The position numbers and the translations under genes were made by a program. This document shows positions 1 through 6,767 of a stretch of 27,988 nucleotides of DNA, in pieces. The notes under the pieces were generated by a model. The model did not search any database. It saw nothing but the letters and a program-made list of their open reading frames with translations, and had not been told where the DNA came from. Within the stretch, counting starts at the first letter, position 1, and each line of letters begins with the position of its first letter. The stretch comes from JAIPIY01 sp964489785. GTDB lineage: Bacteria > Patescibacteriota > Minisyncoccia > Phycocordibacterales > UBA1006. Location: NCBI GenBank assembly GCA_964489785.1, contig CAZAZY010000007.1, forward strand, positions 1 to 27,988, written 5' to 3'.

Positions 1-181
1 GGAGTTGGTTTGGACCTACCAAAGGTCCGTTAATACAGAAATCCATGAATTCGTTTGATGACACATTGCTGGCCTTACCAAATCCGATGTTTGGGTGTGT
101 GGTCCTGTAAGTTACGGCATTTTGTGCGTAAACTACTGAACCAAAAGAAATCAATACCAAAAGAATGAGAATCTTTTTCAT
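1..181 (-). CDS. Secreted protein, N-terminal fragment (Bacteroidota-like signal peptide)
   Basis: The window edge cuts this gene and only the first 60 residues are visible. It begins MKKILILLVLISFGSVVYAQ, a classic signal peptide: Lys-Lys, a hydrophobic core, then a VYA|QN cleavage site leaving N-terminal Gln. Such A|Q signal peptides are very common in Bacteroidota secreted proteins. The mature part starts NAVTYRTTHPNIGFGKASN and shows no motif I recognise. The start is the only ATG ahead of the hydrophobic core. No Shine-Dalgarno sequence precedes it; the bases just upstream are ACACCACCCCATA. A perfect consensus promoter lies about 70 bases upstream. The function is unknown. The signal peptide resembles that of the large secreted protein at 23687-25756. 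Confidence 0.7.
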   Translation of the reverse strand, partial: MKKILILLVLISFGSVVYAQNAVTYRTTHPNIGFGKASNVSSNEFMDFCINGPLVGPNQL

Positions 182-251
182 TATGGGGTGGTGTTAAAGA
201 GCGATTTCTCGCTACAAGGTTAGTTACAGATTGCGAAATTTACTTTTATAT

Positions 252-280
252 ATTATATCATATATAACATATACTGTCAA
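252..280 (-). promoter_or_regulatory. Perfect sigma-70 promoter for the secreted protein at the left edge
   Basis: On the minus strand TTGACA (275-280), a 17-base spacer and TATAAT (252-257) match the consensus exactly. The predicted transcript starts near 245, giving a leader of about 64 bases. That leader holds a small hairpin at 200-213, a 5-bp stem AGCGA/TCGCT with a GAAA loop. It is one of three near-perfect promoters in the window, all serving secreted proteins. Confidence 0.8.
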
Positions 281-419
281 TGATTCGTAGGAATACAAAA
301 TAACATCCTAAACCACCTATTTAAAGGATTTTTCATAGTGTTAACATCTCTTTGAGCTTTTTAAAGTCTTCAAAAAACAGTATTTCTCATAAACTATTCT
401 CTATTTTTTTGAATAACGA

Positions 420-1013
420 CTACAATAAGTATTTTTGGGGGAAATTTCCAGATTGTTCATTGACGAACCTATTACGCTCTAGAAAAGATTCCTTTACTTC
501 AGGCAATACTATCTTTCTTTCCCAGTCTTTTTTTAATTTTTTTCTATTTGACTCCATTAATTCTTCAATTGATTTGTTGGCATTCTCCTTAAAATATATA
601 GTCCAAAAGGGACCTATTAAGTGAGCTGCCGCATCAGAGGATGATACAATTTTTACTTCGATCGGGGCATTATTTAAATCTATTTCCAATTTCTTTTCAA
701 AGATTGAAAGATAATTAATAATAGTATTGACGAAATCTTCTTCAAAACCAATTTTTAAAAGTTTCTCTCGGCTCTTTTCAAACATCGCTTCGTCATGTTC
801 TCTCTCCTTGTTAAGGATTTTTGCGTAATCATGTACCCACACCAGAACAAGAACTATATTTTTGTCTGCCTCTGAGTATTTATCACATAGTTCAAGAGCT
901 ATTTTTTCTACGAAATTAAGATGATAGTTTACAAACCATTCATGATGTACAAAATCAGGATTCTTGCAGGCTTCAATGACATGATCTTTAAATTTTTGTA
1001 TTAATATTTCCAT
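420..1013 (-). CDS. HD-domain protein (putative metal-dependent phosphohydrolase)
   Basis: A 197-residue protein with the HD-superfamily layout: His31 in a helix after HHEWF, the HD dyad His61-Asp62 in VWVHDYAKIL, and a later Asp127 in SSSDAAAHL. These match the metal-ligand pattern H...HD...D of HD phosphohydrolases, which act on nucleotides or phosphate esters; the substrate cannot be read from the sequence. There is no signal peptide or membrane segment, so it is probably cytosolic. The start is supported by a TAAAAT hexamer ending 6 bases before the ATG, suggesting a leaderless message. It stands alone, between the edge gene and a structured gene-free stretch. The motifs make an HD fold likely; the specific activity is unknown. 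Confidence 0.75.
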   Translation of the reverse strand: MEILIQKFKDHVIEACKNPDFVHHEWFVNYHLNFVEKIALELCDKYSEADKNIVLVLVWVHDYAKILNKEREHDEAMFEKSREKLLKIGFEEDFVNTIINYLSIFEKKLEIDLNNAPIEVKIVSSSDAAAHLIGPFWTIYFKENANKSIEELMESNRKKLKKDWERKIVLPEVKESFLERNRFVNEQSGNFPQKYLL

Positions 1014-1080
1014 TGAATTATTTTACACTATTTTATTAATAAAATCTAAAAACTCAGACTAGGACTCGGCTACTCTCATG

Positions 1081-1122
1081 GATATTTTATTTCTCCGCCA
1101 GCTGACGGAGAAATAAAATATC
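1081..1122. repeat. 42-base near-perfect palindrome
   Basis: GATATTTTATTTCTCCG (1081-1097) is exactly inverted at 1106-1122. The centre CCAGCTGA is itself palindromic except for one C/A mismatch. It would form a 17-bp stem or a cruciform. No gene abuts it closely and there is no T-run on either side, so it is not a standard terminator. Confidence 0.8.
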
Positions 1123-1204
1123 TCATTCCATCAGCCCCCACTCGGGTGCACGGACTATTGTCCGGCTTCGCGCACCCTCGGTTCGAGTCCAACCTGATCA
1201 AGTA

Positions 1205-1248
1205 ATATAGTAAAACCCCAATACTTTCGTATCGGGGTTAAACTATAT
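1205..1248 (-). terminator. Hairpin terminator after tRNA-Gln
   Basis: Inverted repeat ATATAGT..AACCCC.ATAC / GTAT.GGGGTT..ACTATAT with a four-base loop (1225-1228) and a few mismatches. On the minus strand it starts 5 bases after the tRNA and the GGGG arm is followed by TTTTAC. It fits a rho-independent terminator for the tRNA. Confidence 0.65.
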
Positions 1249-1252
1249 TATG

Positions 1253-1323
1253 TTGCCAGACTAGGACTCGAACCTAGATAGACGGCACCAAAAACCGTTG
1301 TCCTACCATTAGACGATCTGGCA
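1253..1323 (-). tRNA. tRNA-Gln (anticodon TTG)
   Basis: The minus strand folds as a full cloverleaf. The acceptor is TGCCAGA/TCTGGCA (7 bp), the D stem GTCT/GGAC, and the anticodon stem ACGGT/GCCGT with loop TTTTGGT, giving anticodon TTG (Gln, CAA codons). The T arm is CTAGG-TTCGAGT-CCTAG. The discriminator is A. CCA is not encoded (A-C-A follows), so it must be added by an enzyme. It lies downstream of dnaX on the same strand and is followed by a hairpin terminator. Confidence 0.93.
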
Positions 1324-1370
1324 TCACTTTGCCAAAGGCTTCGCGATGCACGCAAAGCAAAGACCCTTGG

Positions 1371-1386
1371 TTGGGATTATATAATC
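1371..1386. repeat. 16-base perfect palindrome upstream of tRNA-Gln
   Basis: GGGATTATATAATCCC lies between dnaX and the tRNA. It contains TATAAT on both strands. A second inverted repeat, CTCTTAT/ATAAGAG, lies just beyond it at about 1396-1420. It may be part of the tRNA promoter or an operator. I could not place a convincing -35 box. Confidence 0.4.
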
Positions 1387-1459
1387 CCTGTGGTGCTCTT
1401 ATAGAATGAATCCATAAGAGTAAGTATAGATTACCCTGTTTTCTGAAAAAATTCAAGCC

Positions 1460-2506
1460 TTAATCTTTTTTCTCGAACAAATTGATACAAGCCAGCTCCA
1501 AAGGAATTTCTTTTATAAATGCATATCGCATAGATTCCAATGCTCGCATGAATGTTTCCAATGTTTTGGAATTGATTCCTGAATCTTTATTTTTTGCATA
1601 TTCTGCCAAATGTTTCAATATAGATTCCGGAACAGATGATTGTAAAGACTGTTGCATAGATGGATTACCAAAACGTAGTAATAAAACAAATCGTAGATGT
1701 TCAATAATAATTCTGGTTACCATAGGAACATCCCCATTATGCCCCTGGAATGTACGAATGACATCCAATGCATCTCCTGTATTCTTTGCATCCAACGCAG
1801 ACAACAATTGCAATAATGCCTGTTGTGGAGGTAAACCTATTAATTTTGCAACAGTATTATAGGTGATATGTTTTTTCTGTGCGGTTGCGTGTACCTGTTC
1901 CAATGTTCCCAGTGTATCTCGAAATGATCCATTTCCTGACATGGCAATAATCTCTACTGCATCTTCGTCGATAGTGAATTCTTCTTGTTTACAAATATCC
2001 CGAATAGATTCAGACAAAATATATTGCGTGGGTGTTTTGAATCGAAATACCTGACAACGTGAAATAATAGTTTCAGGAACTTTGTGTAGTTCTGTTGTAG
2101 CAAGAATAAAAATCGCATGTCGAGGGGGCTCTTCCAATGTTTTCAAAAAAGCATTAAAAGCTTCATTGGTTAACATATGCACTTCGTCGATGATGTAGAC
2201 TTTGTGTTCTGAATGCATTGGCAAAGAAAAAACTGCTTCGCGTAATTCACGAACATCTTCGATTTTTCGGTTCGAAGCAGCATCCATTTCAAAAATATCA
2301 TGTTCATGGGTTCCTAATGCCTGTGCAAAAATACGCGCCAAAGAAGTCTTCCCTGTCCCCCGTGATCCAGAAAATAGATATGCATGCCCTAACGTTTTTT
2401 TGGTAATTGCCTGTTCCAGAGTTTCTGTAATATGTTCTTGACCACGAACCTGGGCAAAGGTTTTTGGTCGATATTTTCTATATAATACAGTGTGATGTGA
2501 TGACAT
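1460..2506 (-). CDS. dnaX: DNA polymerase III subunit gamma (DnaX), short form without zinc module
   Basis: This is the AAA+ clamp-loader ATPase of the replisome, which loads the sliding clamp onto primed DNA. The opening VLYRKYRPKTFAQVRGQEH is the DnaX signature. Walker A is GSRGTGKT (47-54), Walker B VYIIDEVH (103-110), sensor 1 ATTE (136-139) and the arginine-finger SRC motif 149-151. The clamp-loader collar domain follows to residue 348, and there is no tau extension. Unusually, the four-cysteine zinc module normally placed between Walker A and the DAAS motif is absent: ARIFAQALGTHEHD runs straight into EMDAASN. It is the last gene of a minus-strand cluster, 12 bases after dus. TATACT stands 6 bases before the ATG, so it may also have its own leaderless transcript. 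Confidence 0.92.
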   Translation of the reverse strand: MSSHHTVLYRKYRPKTFAQVRGQEHITETLEQAITKKTLGHAYLFSGSRGTGKTSLARIFAQALGTHEHDIFEMDAASNRKIEDVRELREAVFSLPMHSEHKVYIIDEVHMLTNEAFNAFLKTLEEPPRHAIFILATTELHKVPETIISRCQVFRFKTPTQYILSESIRDICKQEEFTIDEDAVEIIAMSGNGSFRDTLGTLEQVHATAQKKHITYNTVAKLIGLPPQQALLQLLSALDAKNTGDALDVIRTFQGHNGDVPMVTRIIIEHLRFVLLLRFGNPSMQQSLQSSVPESILKHLAEYAKNKDSGINSKTLETFMRALESMRYAFIKEIPLELACINLFEKKD

Positions 2507-2518
2507 GGTGTCAGTATA

Positions 2519-3697
2519 TCAAAGATTATCTCGTCTTGCACGGTTGGATTTTTGGAATTCTGCAATGACATTTTTTACGTCAGCACTATTGTTCGTTTCC
2601 ATTAATGCCATACGTAATTCTTTTGCACCTGAAAAACCATGTGCATATGCTTTGAAATGTTTTTTCATTACAGAAAAGTTTTTACCTTTGCTGTGTGGAT
2701 GATTGATATACGGTTCGATTAACAATTTTTCAAATAATTCTGCATGTTGGATCATGACCCTAAATCGTTCCTGTAATGGAATTTTTAGTCTGGTATATTT
2801 ATGTTTATCTGATTTTAATTTCTTTAACCATGCTGTTGGCAATATATGCCCCAAGATTTTTTCAAAAGGCAAAGATTGGCGTTTTGATTCTACTGTTTGT
2901 CTGGCATCAAACAACCACGGGTTTCCAAAGATTGCCCGGCCTATCATGATTCCATCACATCCTGTTTGTTTTGCTTTTGTATCTGCATCTTCGATATCTA
3001 CGACATCTCCATTTCCAAACAATAATGTTTGGGGTGCGTATTGATCACGCATTCTCACACATTCTGTTATTGTTTCCCATCGGGCTGGGACTTTTGATAA
3101 TTCTTTTCGTGTGCGTGCATGTACTGTTAATACAGCAATATCTTGTTCCAACAGAAAACGAATCCAGGTATCTATTTCTGATTTGTGATATCCAATTCTT
3201 GTTTTTACAGAAACAGGAATATTTTTTCCTGCGTCTTTGATTCCATCTTTGACGCTTTGAATTATTTTTCCTGCAATTTCAGGAGTTTTTATCATGGATG
3301 CTCCGGCACCTTGTTTTTCGATATTTTTATCTGGGCAACCCATGTTAATATCAATACCGTCAAAATTCATTTCGGCTACGATACGGGATGCCTGACGCAT
3401 GGTTTCTGGATTTGATCCAAATAATTGCGCAATCAATGGACGTTCTTTTTCGGTAAAAAATAAATCTCGCATTAATGAATCTTTACCCTGTGCATGACAC
3501 AAACCATCTGCAGAAACAAATTCTGTCCATAATACATCTAATCTGGAAAAAGGCTGACCCAAATGCGAATGTTCGGCAATAATTTGTCGAAATGCAGTAT
3601 CCGTGACATCCGCCATAGGTGCCAATGCCAGAATGGGTTTTCCTGATAGTTTTGATTGTGTTTTTAATTTTTGCCAAATAGTATTAGATGTCTCCAT
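2519..3697 (-). CDS. dus: tRNA-dihydrouridine synthase (Dus family)
   Basis: An FMN-dependent TIM-barrel enzyme that reduces uridine to dihydrouridine in tRNA D loops. The family hallmarks are LALAPMADVTDTAFR near the N-terminus (FMN site), INMGCPDKNI with the catalytic Cys at about residue 121, VSVKTRIGY, LTVHARTR, and the C-terminal GIMIGRAIFGNPW. A longer frame begins at 3736 with TTG (ATG at 3733). I chose the ATG at 3697 (METSNTIWQKL), because the longer form adds residues with no family match and overlaps ftsQ more. Even so the start overlaps the end of the ftsQ-like gene by 14 bases, which implies translational coupling. The predicted length is 392 residues. The subfamily (which uridine) is not determined. 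Confidence 0.88.
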   Translation of the reverse strand: METSNTIWQKLKTQSKLSGKPILALAPMADVTDTAFRQIIAEHSHLGQPFSRLDVLWTEFVSADGLCHAQGKDSLMRDLFFTEKERPLIAQLFGSNPETMRQASRIVAEMNFDGIDINMGCPDKNIEKQGAGASMIKTPEIAGKIIQSVKDGIKDAGKNIPVSVKTRIGYHKSEIDTWIRFLLEQDIAVLTVHARTRKELSKVPARWETITECVRMRDQYAPQTLLFGNGDVVDIEDADTKAKQTGCDGIMIGRAIFGNPWLFDARQTVESKRQSLPFEKILGHILPTAWLKKLKSDKHKYTRLKIPLQERFRVMIQHAELFEKLLIEPYINHPHSKGKNFSVMKKHFKAYAHGFSGAKELRMALMETNNSADVKNVIAEFQKSNRARRDNL

Positions 3698-4526
3698 AAA
3701 ATCGATACAGTATTTTGTTGCTAAATCGTACATCAATATATTCTAAAATATCCCCTTTGTCGATGCGTCTTTTTACTTCGATGTCTTCCAATGTTTTTTG
3801 CACCAGACTGATGGTTTCTTCTTTTGATTGTTTTTGTGATGTTTTAATAGAAAACGGTTGTGCCAATATTTCTCCATTTCTTTTTGAAACCTGGTACATA
3901 ATATCGATAGTATTTTCATCCAATATAATAGACTGTATGTGTAATCCATCATTGGTCCATATCTCTACAACTGATTGAATAGTCGATAGTGTATCTACAT
4001 CATGAATCCAAATGTCATTTTGTAATGATTGGTATGTTCTGTAAATTACCTCATTATTGATAGATTCAATAAATGCACGATCAAAAACATATCCATCTTT
4101 GGTTGCATAAAAACAAGTTTCCGTATCTTGTTGGCAGACTACCATATCGGGTTCGTGTTCTTCAATAGAAAGAATCATGGTGTTATTAATATAGGTGGTT
4201 TTAATATTTTTGATACGTGGAAATTTTTCGTAGAGATGCTCCGTTATTTTTTTTCTTGGAAAAGTAAAATTATGCAGATAGGTTATGCGTAATTTTTTCT
4301 TTGCATCTATAAAACGTGAAATAGTATCATCTAATGTTTCTTTTGAAATGTTGGTTTCACCGGATGTGGTAATAGTTGAAATACGTAACCCCGGTAATTC
4401 CATTACCAGAATAAAAATACCTACACAGAGAAAGATAATGAATCCAAAAATAAAAATACTTTTTCTTGAAAAAGCAGGTGCCTGTTTTTGTTGTGGTGAT
4501 AATAATCTACTTTGACGTTTATTCAT
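3684..4526 (-). CDS. ftsQ: FtsQ/DivIB-like cell-division protein with POTRA domain
   Basis: A 280-residue single-pass membrane protein. It has a basic cytoplasmic tail (1-22), a transmembrane segment at about 23-43 (IFIFGFIIFLCVGIFILVM), then an extracytoplasmic POTRA-like region beginning LRISTITTSGETNISKETL. The segment FPRIKNIKTTYINNTMILSIEEHEPDMVV matches the FtsQ pattern (FP-IK-v-v...P-tL-I-v-E). FtsQ/DivIB proteins bridge divisome components at the septum. Overall similarity is loose, as usual for this family, so I call it FtsQ-like. It lies 10 bases after serS and overlaps dus, in one transcription unit. Confidence 0.72.
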   Translation of the reverse strand: MNKRQSRLLSPQQKQAPAFSRKSIFIFGFIIFLCVGIFILVMELPGLRISTITTSGETNISKETLDDTISRFIDAKKKLRITYLHNFTFPRKKITEHLYEKFPRIKNIKTTYINNTMILSIEEHEPDMVVCQQDTETCFYATKDGYVFDRAFIESINNEVIYRTYQSLQNDIWIHDVDTLSTIQSVVEIWTNDGLHIQSIILDENTIDIMYQVSKRNGEILAQPFSIKTSQKQSKEETISLVQKTLEDIEVKRRIDKGDILEYIDVRFSNKILYRFYGDI

Positions 4527-4536
4527 ACATCAAAGA

Positions 4537-5814
4537 TTATGATGATTTTTTAACAATATGAGTTCGTCCCTGCATATATGGAACAAGAACTTCTGGTATT
4601 TTTATTGATCCATCTTCTTGTTGGAAATTTTCCGCCAAAGAAACTAAGATACGTGGTGTTGGAATCGCGGTAGCATTTAATGAGTGTGCAAATTTTAGAT
4701 TACCATCAGCATCTTTGTAGCGAATATTAAATCGTCGTGTTTGAAAATCATGGAAATACGAAGTAGAAGAAATTTCTCGGTAGGTGTTTTCTTTTGGCAC
4801 CCATAATTCTACGTCGTATTTTTTCACCTGCCCTTGGCCCAAGTCCCCCGTACAGTTAATAACCGTATGATATGGAATGCCCAAAGATTCAATAAATTCT
4901 TCGGTGTTTCTATTTAACCAATCATGAAATTCAACTGATGTAGAATGACTGGCTTCGCACAAGATGACCTGTTCTAATTTATAGAATTCATGTACCCGGA
5001 TTAATCCGCGAGTATCTTTTCCATGACTACCCGCTTCGCGTCGATAACAAGGAGAAAACGCTAAAAATTTTATAGGAAATTCTCCAGCATTGATAATTTC
5101 ATCACTGTAATATCCCATGACTGGAACTTCGGCTGTTCCTGATAGATAATCATCATCTTGGGTTACGTACAAATCATCTGCATCATTAGGAAGATGTCCT
5201 GTGCCATAGAGATTTGGTTTTCGAACAATCGAAGGTGTCAGCATGGGGGTAAATCCTTTTTGTCCAAAAAAATGCAAAGCATAATTCCAAATAGCAAAAG
5301 ATAATAATGCGCCATCATTTTTCAAATAATATCCACGGAAACCGTGTACCTTTGTTCCTCGTTCAAAATCAACCATATCAAGATTAGTCATTAATTCAAT
5401 ATGATCTTTTGCTTCGAAAGTAAAATTTGGTTTTTCTCCCCATGTTTTTATTTCAACATTATCAGCATCAGAATTTCCATCAGGAACAGATATATCAGGA
5501 ATATTAGGAACATGCAACATCATAGTTCTCCATTCCTGCATGATTTCTTTCAACGTATCTTCTTCTTGTTTCATTTCGTCTTTGACTAATTTCATTTGAT
5601 TTATCAAAGATTCACGCACAGAAGGATCTTGTGCGCCTGCAACACTGCCAGAAACTGAATTTTGTTGTGCTCGTAATGCCTCTACCTTTTTTAATAGTTC
5701 TAGACGCTTGTCATCCAATGCAATCAACACATCAATATCCACTGATGATTTTTTCTTTGTCACCGCTTCTTTGACCAGGTCTTTGTGTTCTCTGATGAAT
5801 TTGATATCTAACAT
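4537..5814 (-). CDS. serS: Seryl-tRNA synthetase
   Basis: A class II aminoacyl-tRNA synthetase of 425 residues that charges tRNA-Ser. Residues 1-100 form the N-terminal helical-hairpin tRNA-binding arm (LELLKKVEALRAQQNSVSG). The conserved core follows: TPMLTPSIVR, LSGTAEVP (230 region), motif 2 CYRREAGSHGKDTRGLIRVHEF (near 256-277) and motif 3 at about 379-395. Motif 3 reads SLNATAIPTPRILVSLAEN. The key Arg and Glu are kept, but the usual glycine-rich GSG-LAVGR stretch is changed. It is first in the serS-ftsQ-dus-dnaX cluster. The start lies 6 bases after TATACT, so the transcript is probably leaderless. It is divergent from dprA and shares a promoter core with it. Confidence 0.95.
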   Translation of the reverse strand: MLDIKFIREHKDLVKEAVTKKKSSVDIDVLIALDDKRLELLKKVEALRAQQNSVSGSVAGAQDPSVRESLINQMKLVKDEMKQEEDTLKEIMQEWRTMMLHVPNIPDISVPDGNSDADNVEIKTWGEKPNFTFEAKDHIELMTNLDMVDFERGTKVHGFRGYYLKNDGALLSFAIWNYALHFFGQKGFTPMLTPSIVRKPNLYGTGHLPNDADDLYVTQDDDYLSGTAEVPVMGYYSDEIINAGEFPIKFLAFSPCYRREAGSHGKDTRGLIRVHEFYKLEQVILCEASHSTSVEFHDWLNRNTEEFIESLGIPYHTVINCTGDLGQGQVKKYDVELWVPKENTYREISSTSYFHDFQTRRFNIRYKDADGNLKFAHSLNATAIPTPRILVSLAENFQQEDGSIKIPEVLVPYMQGRTHIVKKSS

Positions 5815-5849
5815 GGTGCCAGTATACTAGAAAATGATATACTATTCAA
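5801..5849. promoter_or_regulatory. Bidirectional serS/dprA promoter with palindromic -10
   Basis: AGTATACT (5821-5828) is a perfect palindrome that gives TATACT on both strands. For serS (minus), TTGAAT (5844-5849) and a 17-base spacer precede TATACT (5821-5826). For dprA (plus), TTGATA (5801-5806) and a 16-base spacer precede TATACT (5823-5828). Each start codon is only 5-6 bases beyond its -10 hexamer, so both transcripts should be leaderless. Confidence 0.65.
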
Positions 5850-6715
5850 TAATGGAAGAATCGAATAATGATGGCAATGAAATTTCTCGTATTCCACGAT
5901 TGCTGCAAGAAATTCCAAAGCCTCCAAAACGATTATATGTTCGCGGAAAACTACCAGAAGATCATATGGTGTGTTTGACGGTTGTTGGATCACGACGTTT
6001 TACTCGATATGGAAAAGAAGCCTGCGAACATCTCATTCGTGGATTGGCAGGATATCCTATTGTGATTGTTTCTGGTTTGGCATTAGGTATTGATACGATT
6101 GCACACGAAACTGCGCTGGCGGTTGGATTGAAAACAATTGCATTCCCTGGTTCTGGATTATCTGATGCGGTATTGTATCCTGCCAGTAATGTTTCTTTGG
6201 CAAAAAGAATTGTTGAATCTGGTGGTGCATTGGTATCTGAATTCCCTCCTGATTTTGAAGCAACGAATTGGAGTTTTCCTCAACGTAATCGTCTCATGGC
6301 AGGTATGTCAAAAGCACTATTAGTTATCGAAGCCGAAGAAATATCAGGAACACGTATTACTGCAAAATTGGCATTGGATTATAATCGCGAAGTATTGGCA
6401 GTTCCGGGGTCAATTTTTTCCGAAGCATCCGGTGGCACGAATGCATTGTTACGCGAAGGTGCATTCCCTGCCAGAAATGTTGCAGATGTGTTAGATGTAT
6501 TAGGTTTAACATCCGTAAAGCAGTCATCTTTTGATATGTATACGGATTGTTCTGACGAAGAGAAGCAAGTTCTGGAATTACTGTCAGAACCAAAAGTCCG
6601 TGGCGACGTATTGCGTGCATTAGAAATGCCTACCCACAAGGCAAATGTGCTTATTTCATCAATGGAATTAAAGGGTCTCATTGTCGAAACCATGGGTGAA
6701 TTGCGTCGAGGATAA
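5834..6715 (+). CDS. dprA: DNA-processing protein DprA
   Basis: A 293-residue Rossmann-fold DprA/Smf protein, which binds incoming single-stranded DNA during transformation and loads RecA. The core is VVGSRRFTRYG (50-60), VSGLALGIDTIAHETAL (79-95), FPQRNRLMAGMSKALLVIEA (148-167) and SGTRITAKLAL with VLAVPGS (188-193), typical of the family. The C-terminus (about 240-293) is a small winged-helix-like domain. The N-terminal helical domain found in longer DprA proteins is largely missing. I kept the ATG at 5834 because it sits 5 bases after a TATACT -10; an internal Met at 5852 is the alternative. Its presence suggests capacity for DNA uptake, as proposed for CPR. It is followed by topA on the same strand. 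Confidence 0.93.
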   Translation: MIYYSIMEESNNDGNEISRIPRLLQEIPKPPKRLYVRGKLPEDHMVCLTVVGSRRFTRYGKEACEHLIRGLAGYPIVIVSGLALGIDTIAHETALAVGLKTIAFPGSGLSDAVLYPASNVSLAKRIVESGGALVSEFPPDFEATNWSFPQRNRLMAGMSKALLVIEAEEISGTRITAKLALDYNREVLAVPGSIFSEASGGTNALLREGAFPARNVADVLDVLGLTSVKQSSFDMYTDCSDEEKQVLELLSEPKVRGDVLRALEMPTHKANVLISSMELKGLIVETMGELRRG

Positions 6716-6725
6716 AAAATATAAT

Positions 6726-6754
6726 TTGCGTTCTGTGTCTGTGCATGCTATTAA
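6726..6754 (+). promoter_or_regulatory. Probable topA promoter
   Basis: TTGCGT (6726-6731), a 17-base spacer and TATTAA (6749-6754), with TGC just before the -10 (extended -10). The predicted start near 6761 leaves only about 7 bases before the ATG at 6768. It lies in the 52-base gap after dprA. Confidence 0.5.
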
Positions 6755-6767
6755 TAAAAACATTCAT

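Larger units (their letters stand above)
1014..1252. other. Structured gene-free stretch beside tRNA-Gln
   Basis: I see no gene here, but there is a lot of structure. Positions 1055-1068 (CAGACTAGGACTCG) are an exact direct copy of the 3' end of tRNA-Gln at 1257-1270. A near-perfect 42-base palindrome lies at 1081-1122. At 1142-1190 there is a GC-rich nested hairpin: GGGTGC pairs with GCACCC, with CGGAC/GTCCG inside. It is followed by GGTTCGAGTCC (1180-1190), a T-arm-like motif inverted relative to the tRNA. The stretch ends with the tRNA terminator hairpin. It could be a remnant of a tRNA-targeted insertion or a genome-wide repeat family. Confidence 0.6.

Noticed and set aside
1128..1200. 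Possible plus-strand tRNA or tRNA pseudogene, because of GGTTCGAGTCC at 1180-1190.
   Set aside because: No acceptor or anticodon arm can be folded around it; the bases after the T-loop do not pair with the T-stem. Treated as part of the structured stretch.
1274..1456. 60-residue open frame on the minus strand.
   Set aside because: It overlaps tRNA-Gln and its upstream palindromes; no start signal or family match.
6681..6767. 29-codon upstream extension of topA.
   Set aside because: It overlaps the dprA end and the predicted promoter; TOPRIM begins right after the ATG at 6768.
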